A stretch of DNA of 64,000 nucleotides from positions 124,001 through 188,000 of the forward strand of contig CANPUZ010000067.1 of NCBI GenBank assembly GCA_947579665.1. The letters run 5' to 3'. Position 1 is the stretch's first letter. Each line of letters begins with the position of its first letter. This DNA is from Sympetrum striolatum. Its lineage: Eukaryota; Arthropoda; Insecta; Odonata; Libellulidae. Made by a program: the position numbers and the translations under genes. This document shows, one piece after another, positions 25,669 through 37,151 of the stretch. Under the pieces are notes generated by a model. That model saw only the letters and a list, made by a program, of their open reading frames with translations, was not told where the DNA came from and searched no databases.

Positions 25669-25940
25669 CATGGCGGTAGTGCCAGGTAGATGGAAGACCT
25701 TTACATAAAATGGTGCATTTCTGAAATTGTTTCCGCCTTAATTTTTAGAGATATTCCTTAAATTGCATATAATTAATAATAACATTAGTACATTGAATTT
25801 TAATTTTTTTTTAAACAGTTTAATTTTTATACGCAATATTCCAAATTCATCAGCTATATACTCGGCGATAGGGATATCGAATTTTAAACTGAATAGTGAA
25901 ATTATTTGAAAATATTTATTTGATTTTATTTTAATAACCA
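25669..25940 (+). repeat. Copy of the internal part of the TTAA-flanked element at 38.0 kb
   Basis: The order gtgccagg, aagacctttacataaaat, tgccttaatttttagaga, atattccaaattcat, atatactcggc and gggatatcgaattt matches 38190-38445. Neither TIR of that element is present here, and the segment abuts LINE sequence at 25941. Confidence 0.75.
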
Positions 25941-26260
25941 GTGTTATATGGATCTGAAACGTGGACGTTGAGAAAGAAAGATGAAACATACTTGGAGAGC
26001 TTTGAAATGTGGATTGTTGGACGGACATGATCAAAAATGAAGAGGTACTGAGGAACATAAGGAAAAGGAAAGCAAGATGGATATATACTAAGAATGACTA
26101 CAGGGATAAGACTTTTAAAGGAAAGATGGTAAAAAGAGGAAGAAGGAAATTTGGAATACAGACTGATTTGAAGAGATGAAAGGAATATCTCTGAAAAGGG
26201 AGGTACAGGATAGAGAAGGCAGTTTCGTTGAGACCTGTCCATGGACAGATATAGAATGAT
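25941..26260 (+). pseudogene. RTE-like LINE 3' end fragment
   Basis: It begins LYGSETWTLRKKDE and continues YLESFEMW, the C-terminal region of an RTE-type reverse transcriptase, then becomes frameshifted. The 3' end is atgatgatgat. It matches 45785-45955 and, further 3', 53437-53632, and it provides the uninterrupted reference for the split copy there. Confidence 0.85.
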
Positions 26261-26274
26261 GATGATATGCAAGA

Positions 26275-26350
26275 CCTGCGCTTTGTTACATATTTTAGAA
26301 ATACAAGTAGAATGTAGCTTGCATACTGCAAGCAGATCAACAACACTAAT
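26275..26350 (-). mobile_element. T-arm element B-end fragment
   Basis: It contains gtagcttgcatactgcaagc with a perfect GCTTGCA/TGCAAGC hairpin, then agatcaacaacactaatttc, as at the B end of the complete copies. No T-arm-like unit follows. Confidence 0.7.
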
Positions 26351-26655
26351 TTCATATCGGGACGGTCCCCCGTCCTGATAGAAATTAGTTAATGTTTGCA
26401 AGATTACCATTAAAAAATATTCTTTTAAAAAACCTGTTTTTGAATTTTTTTCAAATTTTCACTTGCAATATCTTGGTTGGGGGACCAGAAAAAAATATGA
26501 AAATTGTACACATTAAAGGTCTTAATCATATAAAACTTCAATATTAATTTCAATTTTGAGATTCAATTGCAACATAGTTAAAATAATTGTCAATTTGTGC
26601 GTAAAATGCGATATTTTTGCCTTTGCGACTACTGGCTTTTAAATGTAGGCAAGGT

Positions 26656-28564
26656 AATTTTATGACTTTAATACATCTAATCAAATATAAACCCTATGGT
26701 AACATATAGGTTCAAATATACTAAAGGTTGCATTGTTGAAATAGTATATATAATGATTATAAAATGCAACATTTCAAATTACCAACCAACCAATTTCTCA
26801 CCTAAAATCAGCCTAGTTTTTACTTAAATGTTCATTCGAAAGTTATGAAATTTCTTCACAAAGTTTAGGCGTTATGCTAAAAGTTTGACCAGGCACAGTG
26901 GTGAATTCTAGGGGAGTCAGTTTCTACAAGATATTTTTAATTGGCATCCAAAATTGGTCTTTTCCTTGTTTTTCCTAGATGGGGCCAATCTTAGAGTCAA
27001 TTACAAAGACCTTTTGGATATTATGGTATGCAAAATTGACAATTACAATAGTATGATGGGAAAATGTCAAGATTGTCCAGGAAAACCAGACTTACTTGAC
27101 ATATTTTGAGGAATCAGAAAAAGGTGACTTGATTCCAGACAATATACAATACAAGTAATGGGTAACACAAGATAGAACTGAAATGGTAACCATCATTAAA
27201 CCACGAGAAGAGTTTTTTGAAATATTAGTTACTAAGCTTGAAAATCTGAAAATGCATAATTTTTTTGCAAAATATCAAGGACAGCTCATGAAAGACAAAA
27301 GACAAATCCTGACAGATGATGAATGTGTGGTTCTTGCTGAAATTTCTGAAAATTACTCCTTTGTTATTCAAGATGTAGTACATTGGATAAACAAACAGGC
27401 TACGGTTCATACATTTGTATTTTATTATAAAAACTAAGGTAACTTGAGGAATCATAGTCTTTGTGTCATAAGTGATTACCTGGAGCACAAGACCATAACA
27501 GTGCATGCATTTCAGTGAAAATAAGTAAAAATCATAAAAGAGCACCACCCTTACATAAAAAAACTGATCTATATCTCCGATGGGGCTGCTAGCCAATACA
27601 AAAACAAAAAGAATTTTATCAGCATGTTTTTTCATAAAGAAGATTTTAGACTTGATGTAGAGTGGCATTTTCATTGATTCATGCCATGGGAAGAATGCGT
27701 GCGATGGAATTGGGGGTACTACAAAGGAGCCAGTCTACAGCGAACTTATGAGAATCAGATATTGACTCATCAGGAAATGTTCAAATTCTGTAAAGAACAT
27801 GTTAAAGGAATTACCGATGACTTTGTGAAAACAGAGGAAATTCTAGAGATTTACACCAACGCTTTGCAGGGGATATTTAACAATCCTTAGAAGATTAAAG
27901 TCACTTGATCTTTTCATTGTTTTATACTGCAACAAGACTACTTAAGTGTCAATTCACATCAACATCACCTGATAGTGAACTTAATCAAACTGGAAAAATT
28001 GTACCATTAACACTGCAAAGTAAAGACATAGTGGCTTGTATTTATCATGGACAATGGTGGATTGCGGAAGTGAATATTATTGAGCATCAAATCGGAGATG
28101 TGCATGTTATATTTTATCACCCACCAGGACCAAGGACCTCATTTAAAAAACCAGGAAAAGATTAAGTTTGGATGCCAACTAAAAATATCTTAAAGGAGCT
28201 GAATCCCAGTCACAGTGGTGAATTCACCACTGTCAAAACAGGTCAAACTTTTAACATAACGCCTAAGATTTGTGAAGAAATTTCATAACTTTTGAATGAA
28301 CATTTAAGTAAAAACTAGGCTGATTGAAGGTGAGAAGGAACTGTTGCCAGTTTATTTATTTTTGTTTTTTTTATTCAGTGATAAGTAGTCTTAGAATTCA
28401 ATGTGACAATCCAAAACATTTTAAATCCTGTTGATTTGGTAATTTGAAATGTTGCATTTTATAATCATTATATATACTATTTCAACAATGCAACCTTTAG
28501 TTTATTTGAACCTGTGTGTTACCATAGGGTTTACATTTGATTAGATTTATTTAAGTCATAAAAT
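26656..28564 (+). mobile_element. DNA transposon with inverted repeats of 300-400 bp
   Basis: The left end (attttatgact at 26657, continuing to about 26970) is repeated in reverse complement at about 28170-28564. Shared blocks include aatcaaatataaaccctatg, ttgcattgttgaaatagtat and aaaagttatgaaatttcttc-like sequence. The right arm has about 80 bp more than the left. A broken transposase lies between. No clear target-site duplication is visible, so the superfamily is left open. Confidence 0.85.
27183..28165 (+). pseudogene. Transposase-like gene of the long-TIR element, broken
   Basis: Readable pieces, in order: ILTDDECVVLAEISENYSFV, QDVVHWINKQATVHTFVFYY, then in another frame YISDGAASQYKNKKNF, FHKEDFRLDVEWHF, then GASLQRTYENQILTHQEMFK, and a C-terminal part with IVPLTLQSKDIVACIYHGQW. 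The 'SDGAASQYKN...EWHF' signature belongs to a widespread arthropod family of transposon-encoded proteins whose normal copies continue with a conserved SHGK/CDG block; here that block is disrupted at about 27680. At least three frameshifts make it inactive. Assignment to a named superfamily would be a guess. Confidence 0.7.
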
Positions 28565-29168
28565 CGAACTATGGTATCGAAAGTACAGTATGAATTACTT
28601 AGACTTCATTTTATTTCATACAAAGTTTGAAGTCGATATCATGCCGGGAAGTACTAAAAGCTTTTTTCTGTTATCTACATAAAAAATGCATTGAGGAATG
28701 TAAATGGCTCTCTGGGATCGAACCAAGGACCATCAGCAAATAAGTAAAATTTGATTATGAAATATATTTATGATCTCCAACTCCATGCCGAATATCAAGT
28801 TTCCATGCCATCGGCAAAAGGTCCAAAAAAATCTTAAAAATGGCCACAATGCATTTTAAACGGCCGATTTTTGCCTCGACCTAGCATCGAACCCAGCATA
28901 TTTTCCGTTAAACTCATTAATGTTTTTGATAGATCATGACCATATATATAGGCTCCTTGAGTTTTGATTCTCTATCTATCCGGAAAGTATTTTCTTTTAA
29001 TTCCCAAAAATCAAAGCAATGCATTTAAAGGGGAAAAATCCGGACTTTTGGGCCCTCTGGAATCGAACCCTTGACACTGAAGTTCAAAAATCAAAATTTT
29101 TCTGGAGGTTACACGTTATGGCCAATATGTAGTAAAAATTTCAAGCCAATGACTGTTGTGGTTTAGCC
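28565..29168 (-). mobile_element. T-arm element, copy c (truncated)
   Basis: T-arm-like cores tcgaacc at 28718, 28887 and 29063 are spaced 169 and 176 bp, the same final spacings as in full copies. A remnant of a fourth unit (ggtatcgaaag) is at 28577. Its left side is cut by the long-TIR transposon and its right side by a hAT-like end inserted in the gtggtttagcc block. Confidence 0.75.
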
Positions 29169-29330
29169 CAGTGGTTCCCAAAGTGGGTGCTACCGCCCCC
29201 TGGGGGGCGGTGCTCTAGTTTAGGGGGGCGGAAGGAGCTAAGGGGGCGCCGGAGGGTCCTGACAAGGTGACAAATGTGAAGGCACGGTAACCTTCCTTTT
29301 GTCTCTGTTTTCATGCTTCGTTTTTAAAGT
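29169..29330 (+). mobile_element. hAT-type transposon end
   Basis: It starts cagtggttcccaaagtgggt, followed by gccccctggggggc and ggggggcgg runs. 'CAGNGGTTCCCAA' is a typical terminal inverted repeat of hAT (Buster/ZBED-related) elements. It is inserted into copy c of the T-arm element. I could not locate the opposite end. Confidence 0.65.
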
Positions 29331-29710
29331 TTACATTGTTTCCCGCATCTGGAAGTACATAATTTTAACCATGTGTATCCTTACATTTTAAGGTAAGAAC
29401 AGTTGAAAAATATTTCCAAGCCTTTCTAGAAAACGAGAAACTTTTGAAGGGGTTTAATCTCATTTGGTCTATCTTTGGCACAACTTCACAACACAGAGTG
29501 TTTCGGCTGTAAGGTTCAGTGTGAATAAAATGGGTGTGAATCCGGAGAGGAATCAGGTCATCTAATAATTAGTTTCGGTGGTCTCACATCAAATGTTTAC
29601 CTGAATAATGATTTTCCAAACAAGTCAGTTCCAACAATATTATCATGTCTGTATTGGTGAGTTATTTTTCATTCATCACATGATATAATTCTTTTTATAG
29701 TACTATTATA
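29331..29710. other. Non-coding, possibly interior of the hAT-like relic
   Basis: No open frame or repeat supported. Confidence 0.3.
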
Positions 29711-31335
29711 TTAGTAAGCATAACATTTTCTGTATCCCCATTGTTTATTTTCCTATCATCGTCTCCATGCTTTATGTAAAAAAATATATAAGTAATTAAT
29801 TGTAACCCCATTCATATTCCTTCATCGACGAACTTTTCATTATCTTTCCGTCCACAACTAAGATTGGCATCTTCAAGTAATTCTCGCTCTCGTGCAAAGC
29901 CCCACCTCGAATATTAGACGGTCTGAAGCGACTAAAGACAGAAGTAACCTGTGACCGCTCTAATGAAGACCCTTTCGCTTTCCTCTCTCACCCCCACGGA
30001 GAAGCTACCTTTGTTTCGTTGAGAAGCCCAGTATGAATGGCACTCATATCGTTATGTAGACGAAAACAAGGAGAGCAGAAATAGCACCCAAGGGAACTGA
30101 CCGCTAAAACCCTTAGTAACAGATTTAAATTTATTATTCATGCATGAGTGCATTAGGTGTATATTTTAAAAATGGAGTTGTTATGTCTAAAATTGTTGGC
30201 TCATACCTTTTTCCAATGTTGAAATTATTAATCATTTTAGCATTCAAACATTTATTATGGAGAGGGTGTAATTGAAAGGAATTAAATAATTAGAAGTATA
30301 TTATTCAATTCTTTTGGTGCTTGACTCGACTCTGCACGACTAGTACTTCTGATTTAATTATTCAAAAGAAATGTTCGCACACACAATATAAAGCGGTTTG
30401 TTAAAAGACTACAGGTTCGATAGTAGTAAGTCCTAAACGACCGGAGCCCTCGGCTGAGTATCCTTCAAGAATATAACTCTGTATAGACAATAATTATTTG
30501 ATATATTCCTTAGCTGTGATTTACATGACGAAATAAGCGACAACATGACCCTATTCTCAACGATAATGATTTTCGCAGCCCGATGGTGAAAAGATTATTA
30601 CGAGATTATAGCGAGGACAGATGGCCTATACTGGTATCATCTCACATATAGTATAAAGTGTGCTACTATTTAAATTATTTAAATCAAAATTCCCTGCAAA
30701 TGTAAATGGCGTCCAAACAACGTGGCGACTTTCACAAATTCGTTTTCAATGAAAACTAGCAACTTATTTCCTATTTGAATTCCACTATTACATATCATTA
30801 TTTTAAATAGCAGGTATCGTTTCATTATTACCACATTTTTATTCTTATTACATTTCTATAATTTCCCCTTCTTCCGTTGACCTAATTTACAGTAGTTCAT
30901 ATTCTCTTAATTATCATATCATGATCTTTACGAAAACGCTGATCCTGCGGGCATGTGGAGCATTAACTGAAATAACCAATTTCATTCTAAATCTGCAGTG
31001 ATGGAAAATTTTATTTTAGGAGGAGATATGAGCAGTCAAAGTAATTCATGTCCAATATTTTATGAAGAAGAGCGAATTACGCTTGAGATTCGAGCCGATT
31101 TAACAAAATACGAATTTAATTCTTTCATAATACAATACTGCTTCTACCGCAGCAAAAGCAATGACTTTCAGCAATTATTTATAAAATATATATTATCACA
31201 AAAGCCTTCAAAACGTGCCAGGCATAAAGAGGAAGACTAAAAGCGCGCTCAAAACAGAGAATCTGTAAGACTCGCCCTTCTCGAGTTACGCTGGTTGCAT
31301 CTTAGGTGGTAACTTTTTTATGCTGTTAGCAGTAC
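29711..31335 (+). repeat. 1.6-kb dispersed direct duplication, copy 2
   Basis: It matches 20858-22724 without the 242-bp insert and so serves as the empty site. It ends near gttagcagtac at 31335, where an unrelated repeat begins. Confidence 0.9.
30998..31240 (+). CDS. Hypothetical 80-residue frame inside duplication copy 2
   Basis: The frame begins MMENFILGGD, has an acidic/aromatic middle (FYEEERITLEIRADLTKYEF) and ends basic (KPSKRARHKEED). In copy 1 the same frame is interrupted by the foldback insert, so it is not needed in both places. No domain is recognised. It could be a pseudogene exon or chance. Confidence 0.25.
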   Translation: MMENFILGGDMSSQSNSCPIFYEEERITLEIRADLTKYEFNSFIIQYCFYRSKSNDFQQLFIKYILSQKPSKRARHKEED

Positions 31336-31895
31336 TTTGTGGGTGCTCTAGCATGAAAACTATTTGTTGGATCAACACCAAATTTCATATATAGTATTTT
31401 GGTTGATGTCTTTAGAGTTTATTAGTTTTTGGAGTAAATCAGTAACCCGGAAGTCGAGCTTCATTCTTCAAAGCTCATTTCCGGTTTTCAAAATATCTCC
31501 ATAAATATGATATTTAGGTATAAACTATTATTTATAAACGTTTTAGAAAATTAATTTTACCACAACTTTTGTACGAAACATATTTTTGTATCACTGATTG
31601 TGTAGGAGTTATTTGTGAAATACTGATAAACCGGAAGTTGCTGATTGTGCACGTTGTGGGCGCTCTGGGTGCTTGGGCGAAGGCCACTTCATTGTTTTTC
31701 ATCAAAAATGTCCTCAAAAACATTATTTATAATGCTTGTGACATAAAAGATAATTTGTTATAAGATAACCACATATTTTCCAAGTTTAGATTGAATATAG
31801 AGTTCGAAGATACTGTCGTAGATAAATATTTACATCTTATATATATGGAGAAAGTCATGTGCTGGCCACATCAGATTTTTTAAAAAGGTTTTGCA
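31336..31895 (+). repeat. Dispersed repeat ending in 'gagaaagtcatgtgctggcc'
   Basis: Blocks tgggtgctctagcatgaaaa, atcaacaccaaatttcatat, gtttttggagtaaatc and accggaagt occur here and again at 35570-36215. The terminal block tatggagaaagtcatgtgct is also at 36183 and, inverted, at 61165. The unit itself looks internally duplicated (two 'accggaagt...gggcgctct' modules). Confidence 0.8.
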
Positions 31896-32830
31896 GATTA
31901 TAAGATATGGAGCCTTTAAATAAGAGAGCTACACGTCGAGGGGTTTCTATATCAGTTACAGAGGCAAGGGGAAAAATTCATCTGGTAATGAGGTTCTTCT
32001 CTTTCCGTGAAAGCAATTTGTCAATGAAACAGGTAGGATATCCATTGGCACTGGCTATAGCTTTAATAGTACTTAGGTCACGAGAATAGTTAATGGGGGA
32101 AAGGGTTATCTGAAGCAATCAATCGATAAGGCTATGGAAAGAGGCTAATTTATGAGAGTAATGATGGTTAGAAAAGGCAGAAATGACACTATTTGTATAA
32201 GTGGGTTTACGATGGATGTTGAATACAATCTTATTATTTTTAAGAGTTAGAGTTAGGTCAAGGAAGTTCAAGGTATTATTACATTTGGTCTCATGGGAGA
32301 AGGAAATGTTTGGGTGGAGGGAGTTCAAAATTGCAAGGAAAGCAGCAAGTTGTCTATGGGTGCCATTCCATCCACAAAAAAATGTCATCAAAATAGCAAA
32401 ACCAACAGATAATATTACTAAATAAAACCAAGTTGCATTTAAACAGCTTTTCTTCTAAGGAGTCCATGAAGATGTTTGCCAGTAATGGGGAAAAATGCGA
32501 CCCCATTGCCAAACTGTCTTTTTGTTCATAAAAACACCCATCAAATAGGAAATAGTTTTGGCTGAGACATACCTTCACTAGAGAAACAAGATCTTTTGAC
32601 ACCAAATCGTCCAAATTATTAAGTTTTAAAATTTCGGAAAGCTTCTTCACTGCATCATCCACCGGAATACTGGTGAAAAGATTCAGTACACAAAATACAT
32701 AATCTTGAGCAGAAAAATCAATATAACAAATAATATTACAGGATACTTGATGCAAATTCATTTTAAATAGTCTTTACTTTAGAATTAGAGCAATGACCAA
32801 AGAAAAGCACCAAATCCATCAATTAATGTA
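31896..32830 (-). pseudogene. Penelope-like element reverse transcriptase, broken
   Basis: On the minus strand: NLFTSIPVDDAVKKLSE, FYEQKDSLAMGSHFSPLLAN and IFMDSLEEKLF, then an altered catalytic region (CYFDDIFLW, where PLEs normally have YVDD), then GWNGTHRQLAAFLAILNSLH and LNFLDLTLTLKNNKI, IHRKPTYTNSV, and further down INYSRDLSTIKAIASANGYP. These are the thumb, palm and connecting blocks of PLE reverse transcriptases. Frameshifts and stops occur near 32360 and 32120. The GIY-YIG domain is missing because the 31.3-kb repeat adjoins. Confidence 0.85.
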
Positions 32831-32904
32831 AATGCTAAGGCGATATTCCTAATGACAGTAGAATCGGTATCTTGGAGTAACTCTCACGAACAATCTATCA
32901 TGGA

Positions 32905-33370
32905 GTGCCCACATCCAAAATATATGTGGAAAAGCACTTTCAGAACTTCATTGAAAGAAAAGTCGGTAGGAGCGAAGAAAAAGTGTGCGAGCGATGTTAC
33001 TTAGCGTTTGTTAGGCCTCACCTTGAGTATGCATGTAGTGTATGGGCCGAGAAATGTCATATTAGGGATTTAGAAAAAGTTCAACGAAAGGCGATTTGTA
33101 AAGAATTGCTGCAATAAAACAGCGAGTGTCACTCAGATGATAAAGGGATGGGAATCATTAAGGAAGATAGAAGAAAATTTAAAGGCTAAATTTATTAAAT
33201 AAGTTCAGAGAAATTACGTTCTCAGATGATGTAACCATTTAAATGCCACTGTTATATGGGCCGTTCTGATACTGCCCGAAAGATTAGGGGAATAGATGCT
33301 AAAACGAATCGTTTCAAAAATTCATTTTTTCATCGAAGTATACGCGAATGCAACCATTCAGAAAAATAGA
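32905..33370 (+). pseudogene. CR1/jockey-like LINE C-terminal fragment
   Basis: FVRPHLEYACSVWAEKCHIR and DLEKVQRKA are followed across a frame change by KTASVTQMIKGWESLRK and RSDTARKIRGIDAKTNRFKN. This is the standard region after the RT palm in CR1/jockey elements. Stops at 33118 and frame changes show it is dead. Confidence 0.8.
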
Positions 33371-33699
33371 GTCAAGGTGCTTGCACCCCCTGCCACACGC
33401 CAAAACGCGGCTTGCAGGGTTCTTACATAGACATGCATATTTCGTTCCCAATGGAAGCATCATCATTGCTCAGAGGTCAGCGATGAACTGTTTCATATTA
33501 TATTTTTAGAATGTTGTGGAACAAAGTCACACAACGTGCACCATCGACATTTTCGGAAACCCTCTACTTCGAGCGTTGATAGTTCGGATCATCCCCTATT
33601 TCTCGTCGGTACTGGAAAATTGGATAGAAAATTCACTATTTCTGTTACTCTTTCTGATAGCTTTCATTAACAGCCCTTCACTCCTTAAAGCAAAAGTAT
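33371..33699. other. LINE tail-like and unassigned sequence
   Basis: The block gcttgcaccccctgccacac may belong to the LINE 3' region. No gene is supported. Confidence 0.35.
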
Positions 33700-34004
33700 C
33701 TTCCTATCCTAGGATCTTTCTATCTATCATCTTTGGTAACTCAAAGTCCTTCAGCAAATTTTACTTTGTTAGTACCTCCAACATTATTGTGGATGGTTCT
33801 GTTGTACCCTTTAAGAATTTGGTCTGAAATCACCCTCGCAATCACACTTTCATGGAATCTGTAAGTCTCCAAAATCGAATAAGGTTAATAAAACATTAAA
33901 TCAGCCAAAACTACATAAGAACAATCTACCTCAATCACCCCATAAAATGCTTGTCTCCACTCTCTGCTTTCGACTACTGTTTCTTAGTCTACGATGAACT
34001 AACC

Positions 34005-34573
34005 TTAACCCTTAAGGACCAAGGGAGGCTTAAAAAATGTCCAACACTTTTCTTTTTCAATATTTGAAGAACTTAATCGTGTTATACAGTCTTATTACTT
34101 TGTTACATTGTCAAATATAGGTTGTTAAAGATAACTGTATGTTGATGCATTTTGTATGTTTCTTTAAAGCAAAGTAATGAGAGCAGAAATGGCACAAAAT
34201 GATCCTCCCTTGGTACAACATGCTACATATTTTTGAACCAAATGGAATCATATATTTTGACAAATAGTTTTTAATTAATTTTAATAATTTAATTTTTTTA
34301 CTGTAACTTGTTGTTGATTTATAAGCATAACTTACAGTAATTTAGAAACTTATTTTCCAAATTAGAGCTTTAAAGCCAATGAGAAGAAGCTTTATCATAT
34401 CCTCATCTTTGATAAGTTTTTTTAAATAAAAATTTCATTGTTTTTATCGCAATAGTATAATTTTTAGCAACAAATATCATTGTTAGAAGTTTTTAAAAAT
34501 CCAAGAAGGCAATTGCTGAAGAGATAATATGTTTCAGTGTTATTTAATAAAAAAAAATAAAAGTGGACAATTT
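34005..34573. mobile_element. Insertion in the LINE with TTAA at its borders
   Basis: Compared with the LINE copy at 56.9-57.0 kb, this block is extra. It begins ttaacccttaaggaccaagg and ends next to ttaaccctcc. Short inverted similarity (aaaatgtccaacactttt at 34034 and the reverse of aaaagtggacaattt at 34559) suggests a TTAA-targeting element. Exact borders are ambiguous because about 60 bp of LINE is missing. Confidence 0.45.
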
Positions 34574-34764
34574 TTAACCCTCCAGTAGTTCATATCCCCA
34601 GTTACCATCGTTAGTTGAAGCGTTTAAGACCAAATACCAGGAGAAAATACATGCTTGGTTCTTTTTGTTTTACAGTTTTTCACGATCTTTAACCACACTA
34701 TATCCATGACCTAATAAACGAAACAGACACAGGTTTCACTTCGTGGTATTCATAAATACAAAAT

Positions 34765-34858
34765 GGCTTCATGATAAAATTCTTTCACTACACCACAATA
34801 TAACTACAAAGTGTTTGTAGTTGTATTGTGGTGTAGTAAAAGAATTTTATCATGAAGC
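34765..34858. repeat. Near-perfect hairpin, 45-bp arms, 3-base loop
   Basis: The left arm gcttcatgataaaattcttt (running on to caatataactacaaa at 34810) is repeated in reverse complement from 34814 to 34858 with two mismatches. The loop is gtg. It sits in sequence that is absent from the other LINE copy. Confidence 0.9.
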
Positions 34859-35116
34859 AGTATCCATGCAGTTCACTTTCAAATATTCTGTTTCTTGTAA
34901 AACTACTCGGCCCTAACTTTCGTTTATGTCCAATCAATGTGACTAACACTTACTTGAAATCCTTCTTAATTAATGCATATAATTTCTGGAACAACCTGCC
35001 TCTTTTAGATAAAAATTCCAGTTCTGCACAATCTTTTAAAGGAAAATTGTTTTATTAAATTCTGGTCACCACGGATTAATACCAAAACCATGATACTGGC
35101 TTATTTCTTTTATGTA

Positions 35117-35298
35117 TGAGGGCAGATCGGAAAGTAACCCACAATAATTTTTTCCTACCCTGGTATTGCAGCTGGATTTTGAAAGTTCACTACAATATAG
35201 TTCAAACTTCAAACTATATGGTGATGAAATTTCAACATTCCAGCTGCAGTACCAGGGGAGAAAACAATTATTGTGCGTTACTTTCCGATCTGCCCTCG
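35117..35298. mobile_element. Mariner-like MITE with TA target duplication
   Basis: The ends tgagggcagatcggaaagta and its reverse complement (tactttccgatctgccctcg-type) extend as arms of about 60 bp, flanked by TA on both sides. 'gAGGGCAGATCGGAAAGTAAC' resembles mariner termini. The centre is non-coding. Confidence 0.85.
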
Positions 35299-35414
35299 TA
35301 TCATCTATATTAGAGCAGACTATGTCTTTTATTATAACCTTATGTCTATTCTTTATCTATTTTTGTATAATTTTGATGTGAGCAGATAATATTTGCACTA
35401 GATTTTATTTTTAC

Positions 35415-36215
35415 TTTCTCCATGTACGAAGTATAGAGAAAGTATTGTTTTCATGAAAAAAATGGACTCAGAGATTTCATCGGAAATACATGTTTTGGGG
35501 TCCCTAGAACAGGTTTTGACCATTTTTGGAATGATGTCTGTGTGTATATGTGTATGTGTGCTTGTGGGCGCTCTAACGTAAAAATTGTTAAGTATATCAA
35601 TACCAAACTACATAGCACTGAGGTAAGTGAGTAGTCATTAATCAGAGTTGATTAGTTTTTGGAGTAAATCGGTTAAACCGGAAGTCGAGCTTTATAATTC
35701 AAAGCAAATTTCCATTTTTGCAAAATATCTCCATAAATATGATATTTAGGTATATACTACTAAAAATAAAAGTTTTAGAAAATGTAATATACTATTACTT
35801 TTGCTTGAACCATATTTTTGTATCACTGATTGTTTAGGAGTTATTTGTGAAATACCGATAAACTGGAAGTAGCTGATTATGTACTTTGTGGGCGCTCTAA
35901 AATGAAAATAATTCGTTGTATCAACACCAAATTTCATATATAGTACTTTGGTTGGTGTCGTTAGAGTTGATTAGTTTTTGGAGTAAATTGGTTAACCAGA
36001 AGTCGAGTTTTATTATTCGAAGCTCGTTTCCATATTTACAAGATGCCTCCATTAATCTGATGTTTATGTATATACAGTTGTCTAAAAATATTACAAAAAA
36101 TGTATTTGTATATATCTTCCAAGTTTAGATTGAATGTAGAGTTCAAAAATACCGTCGTAGATATATATTTACATCTTATATATGGAGAAAGTCATGTGCT
36201 GGCCACATCTGATCT
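35415..36215 (+). repeat. Longer copy of the 'gagaaagtcatgtgctggcc' repeat
   Basis: It starts ctccatgtacgaagtataga, contains at least three related modules (each with a gtgggcgctct and a ttagtttttggagtaaatc block) and ends tatggagaaagtcatgtgct. Related to 31336-31895 and 61160-61280. No protein coding is seen. Confidence 0.8.
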
Positions 36216-37151
36216 TTCTGTCTTTTCTATAAGCTTATTGATAATATTTTCTGGATTATCTCTTAGTGATTGTATTTTCTAGATAGTATTTTATCGATTG
36301 TACTTATTTTTCCTGAGCTTATTTCTTACTGCGACAGTATTTTCTAACTGCGATAGTATGGTCTAAATATGGGATGCTAATGATTATATCTAAGTTTATA
36401 TCTGCAGTTGTAATTTGTGATTTTATATACAATGCTTTCTAAGGTCTTGTGGATTACATACTTGGTATATGTTCTGTTTGTTCTGAATCGTTATATAATT
36501 GCTGAATTTGATATCGATTTTCATATCATAATTAGTGCAATAGTCAAGTAGATTTACAATCATAAGTAGTATTTTATGATAGTTTTTTAAACTTAATGCT
36601 TTATTTTGTTAGAAACGTTTGAAATTGTTTTTAATGTTCATCATTAATTTATGAAATACTCCAAATCTTAAATAATTTGTAATCTTAGTTATTAATGGTT
36701 ATTTAACCACCTGATGAGCCTGCATCTGGCTCAAGAGGACCAAAAAGATTTACAATCTGTTTCTTGAACTTAAATGTCATGCAAAATTAATTTGTAAGGT
36801 GTTCACAGGCAGGGGGTATCATTTGCATTGCATTATTGTATATTTAAAATTTTCTGAATTAAAAAAAAATTCATTATTTTATAGAACTGTGTATGTTTTT
36901 ATTGTAAACTGTCAAGGGGTCAACGCCTTTAATAAACATAATATTATTATTACTTTTTCTGCTCTTACAAGACTAAAAAATCCCAGAGCAGATTAAATTT
37001 ACTATTATTATCCTACTGATCATCAAACTATTATCCATCAATAGTTAATAAACAAAAAATACAAAGCGTTTTAGATGTACCACTAATTTTTCATTGGAAT
37101 TGAAAAGCAAACGTTTGCCAATGTCTTAATAGTCATTTCTGAGGCACTTAC
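36216..37151. other. Intron, no further feature
   Basis: AT-rich sequence. The block acctgatgagcctgcatctg at 36710 resembles PLE end sequence but lacks a GAAA box. Confidence 0.4.

Larger units (their letters stand above)
33700..35058 (+). pseudogene. Jockey-like LINE 3' part, interrupted
   Basis: IIFGNSKSFSKFYFVS and IIVDGSVVPFKN match the copy at 57356-56985 on the other strand, as do FDYCFLVYDELT (near 33980) and the C-terminal TNTYLKSFLINAYNFWNNLP (34950). The coding trace is broken by frameshifts, by about 570 bp of inserted sequence (34005-34573) and by a hairpin-bearing insertion near 34700-34860. Confidence 0.8.

Noticed and set aside
25931..26410. 159-codon minus-strand gene
   Set aside because: It is antisense to a LINE 3' end and the B-end fragment of a T-arm element.
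27225..27674. 149-codon minus-strand gene
   Set aside because: It is antisense to the transposase relic of the long-TIR element.
20858..31335. LTR retrotransposon with 1.6-kb LTRs and 7-kb interior
   Set aside because: The interior holds a host exon, a PLE and DNA transposons; no primer-binding site, polypurine tract or pol gene is adjacent to the repeats.
31907..32089. Plus-strand 60-codon gene
   Set aside because: It is antisense to the C-terminal part of the broken PLE reverse transcriptase.
36710..36760. Hammerhead ribozyme (cctgatgagcctgcatctgg)
   Set aside because: CTGATGA and a possible stem II are present, but the GAAA box is missing.
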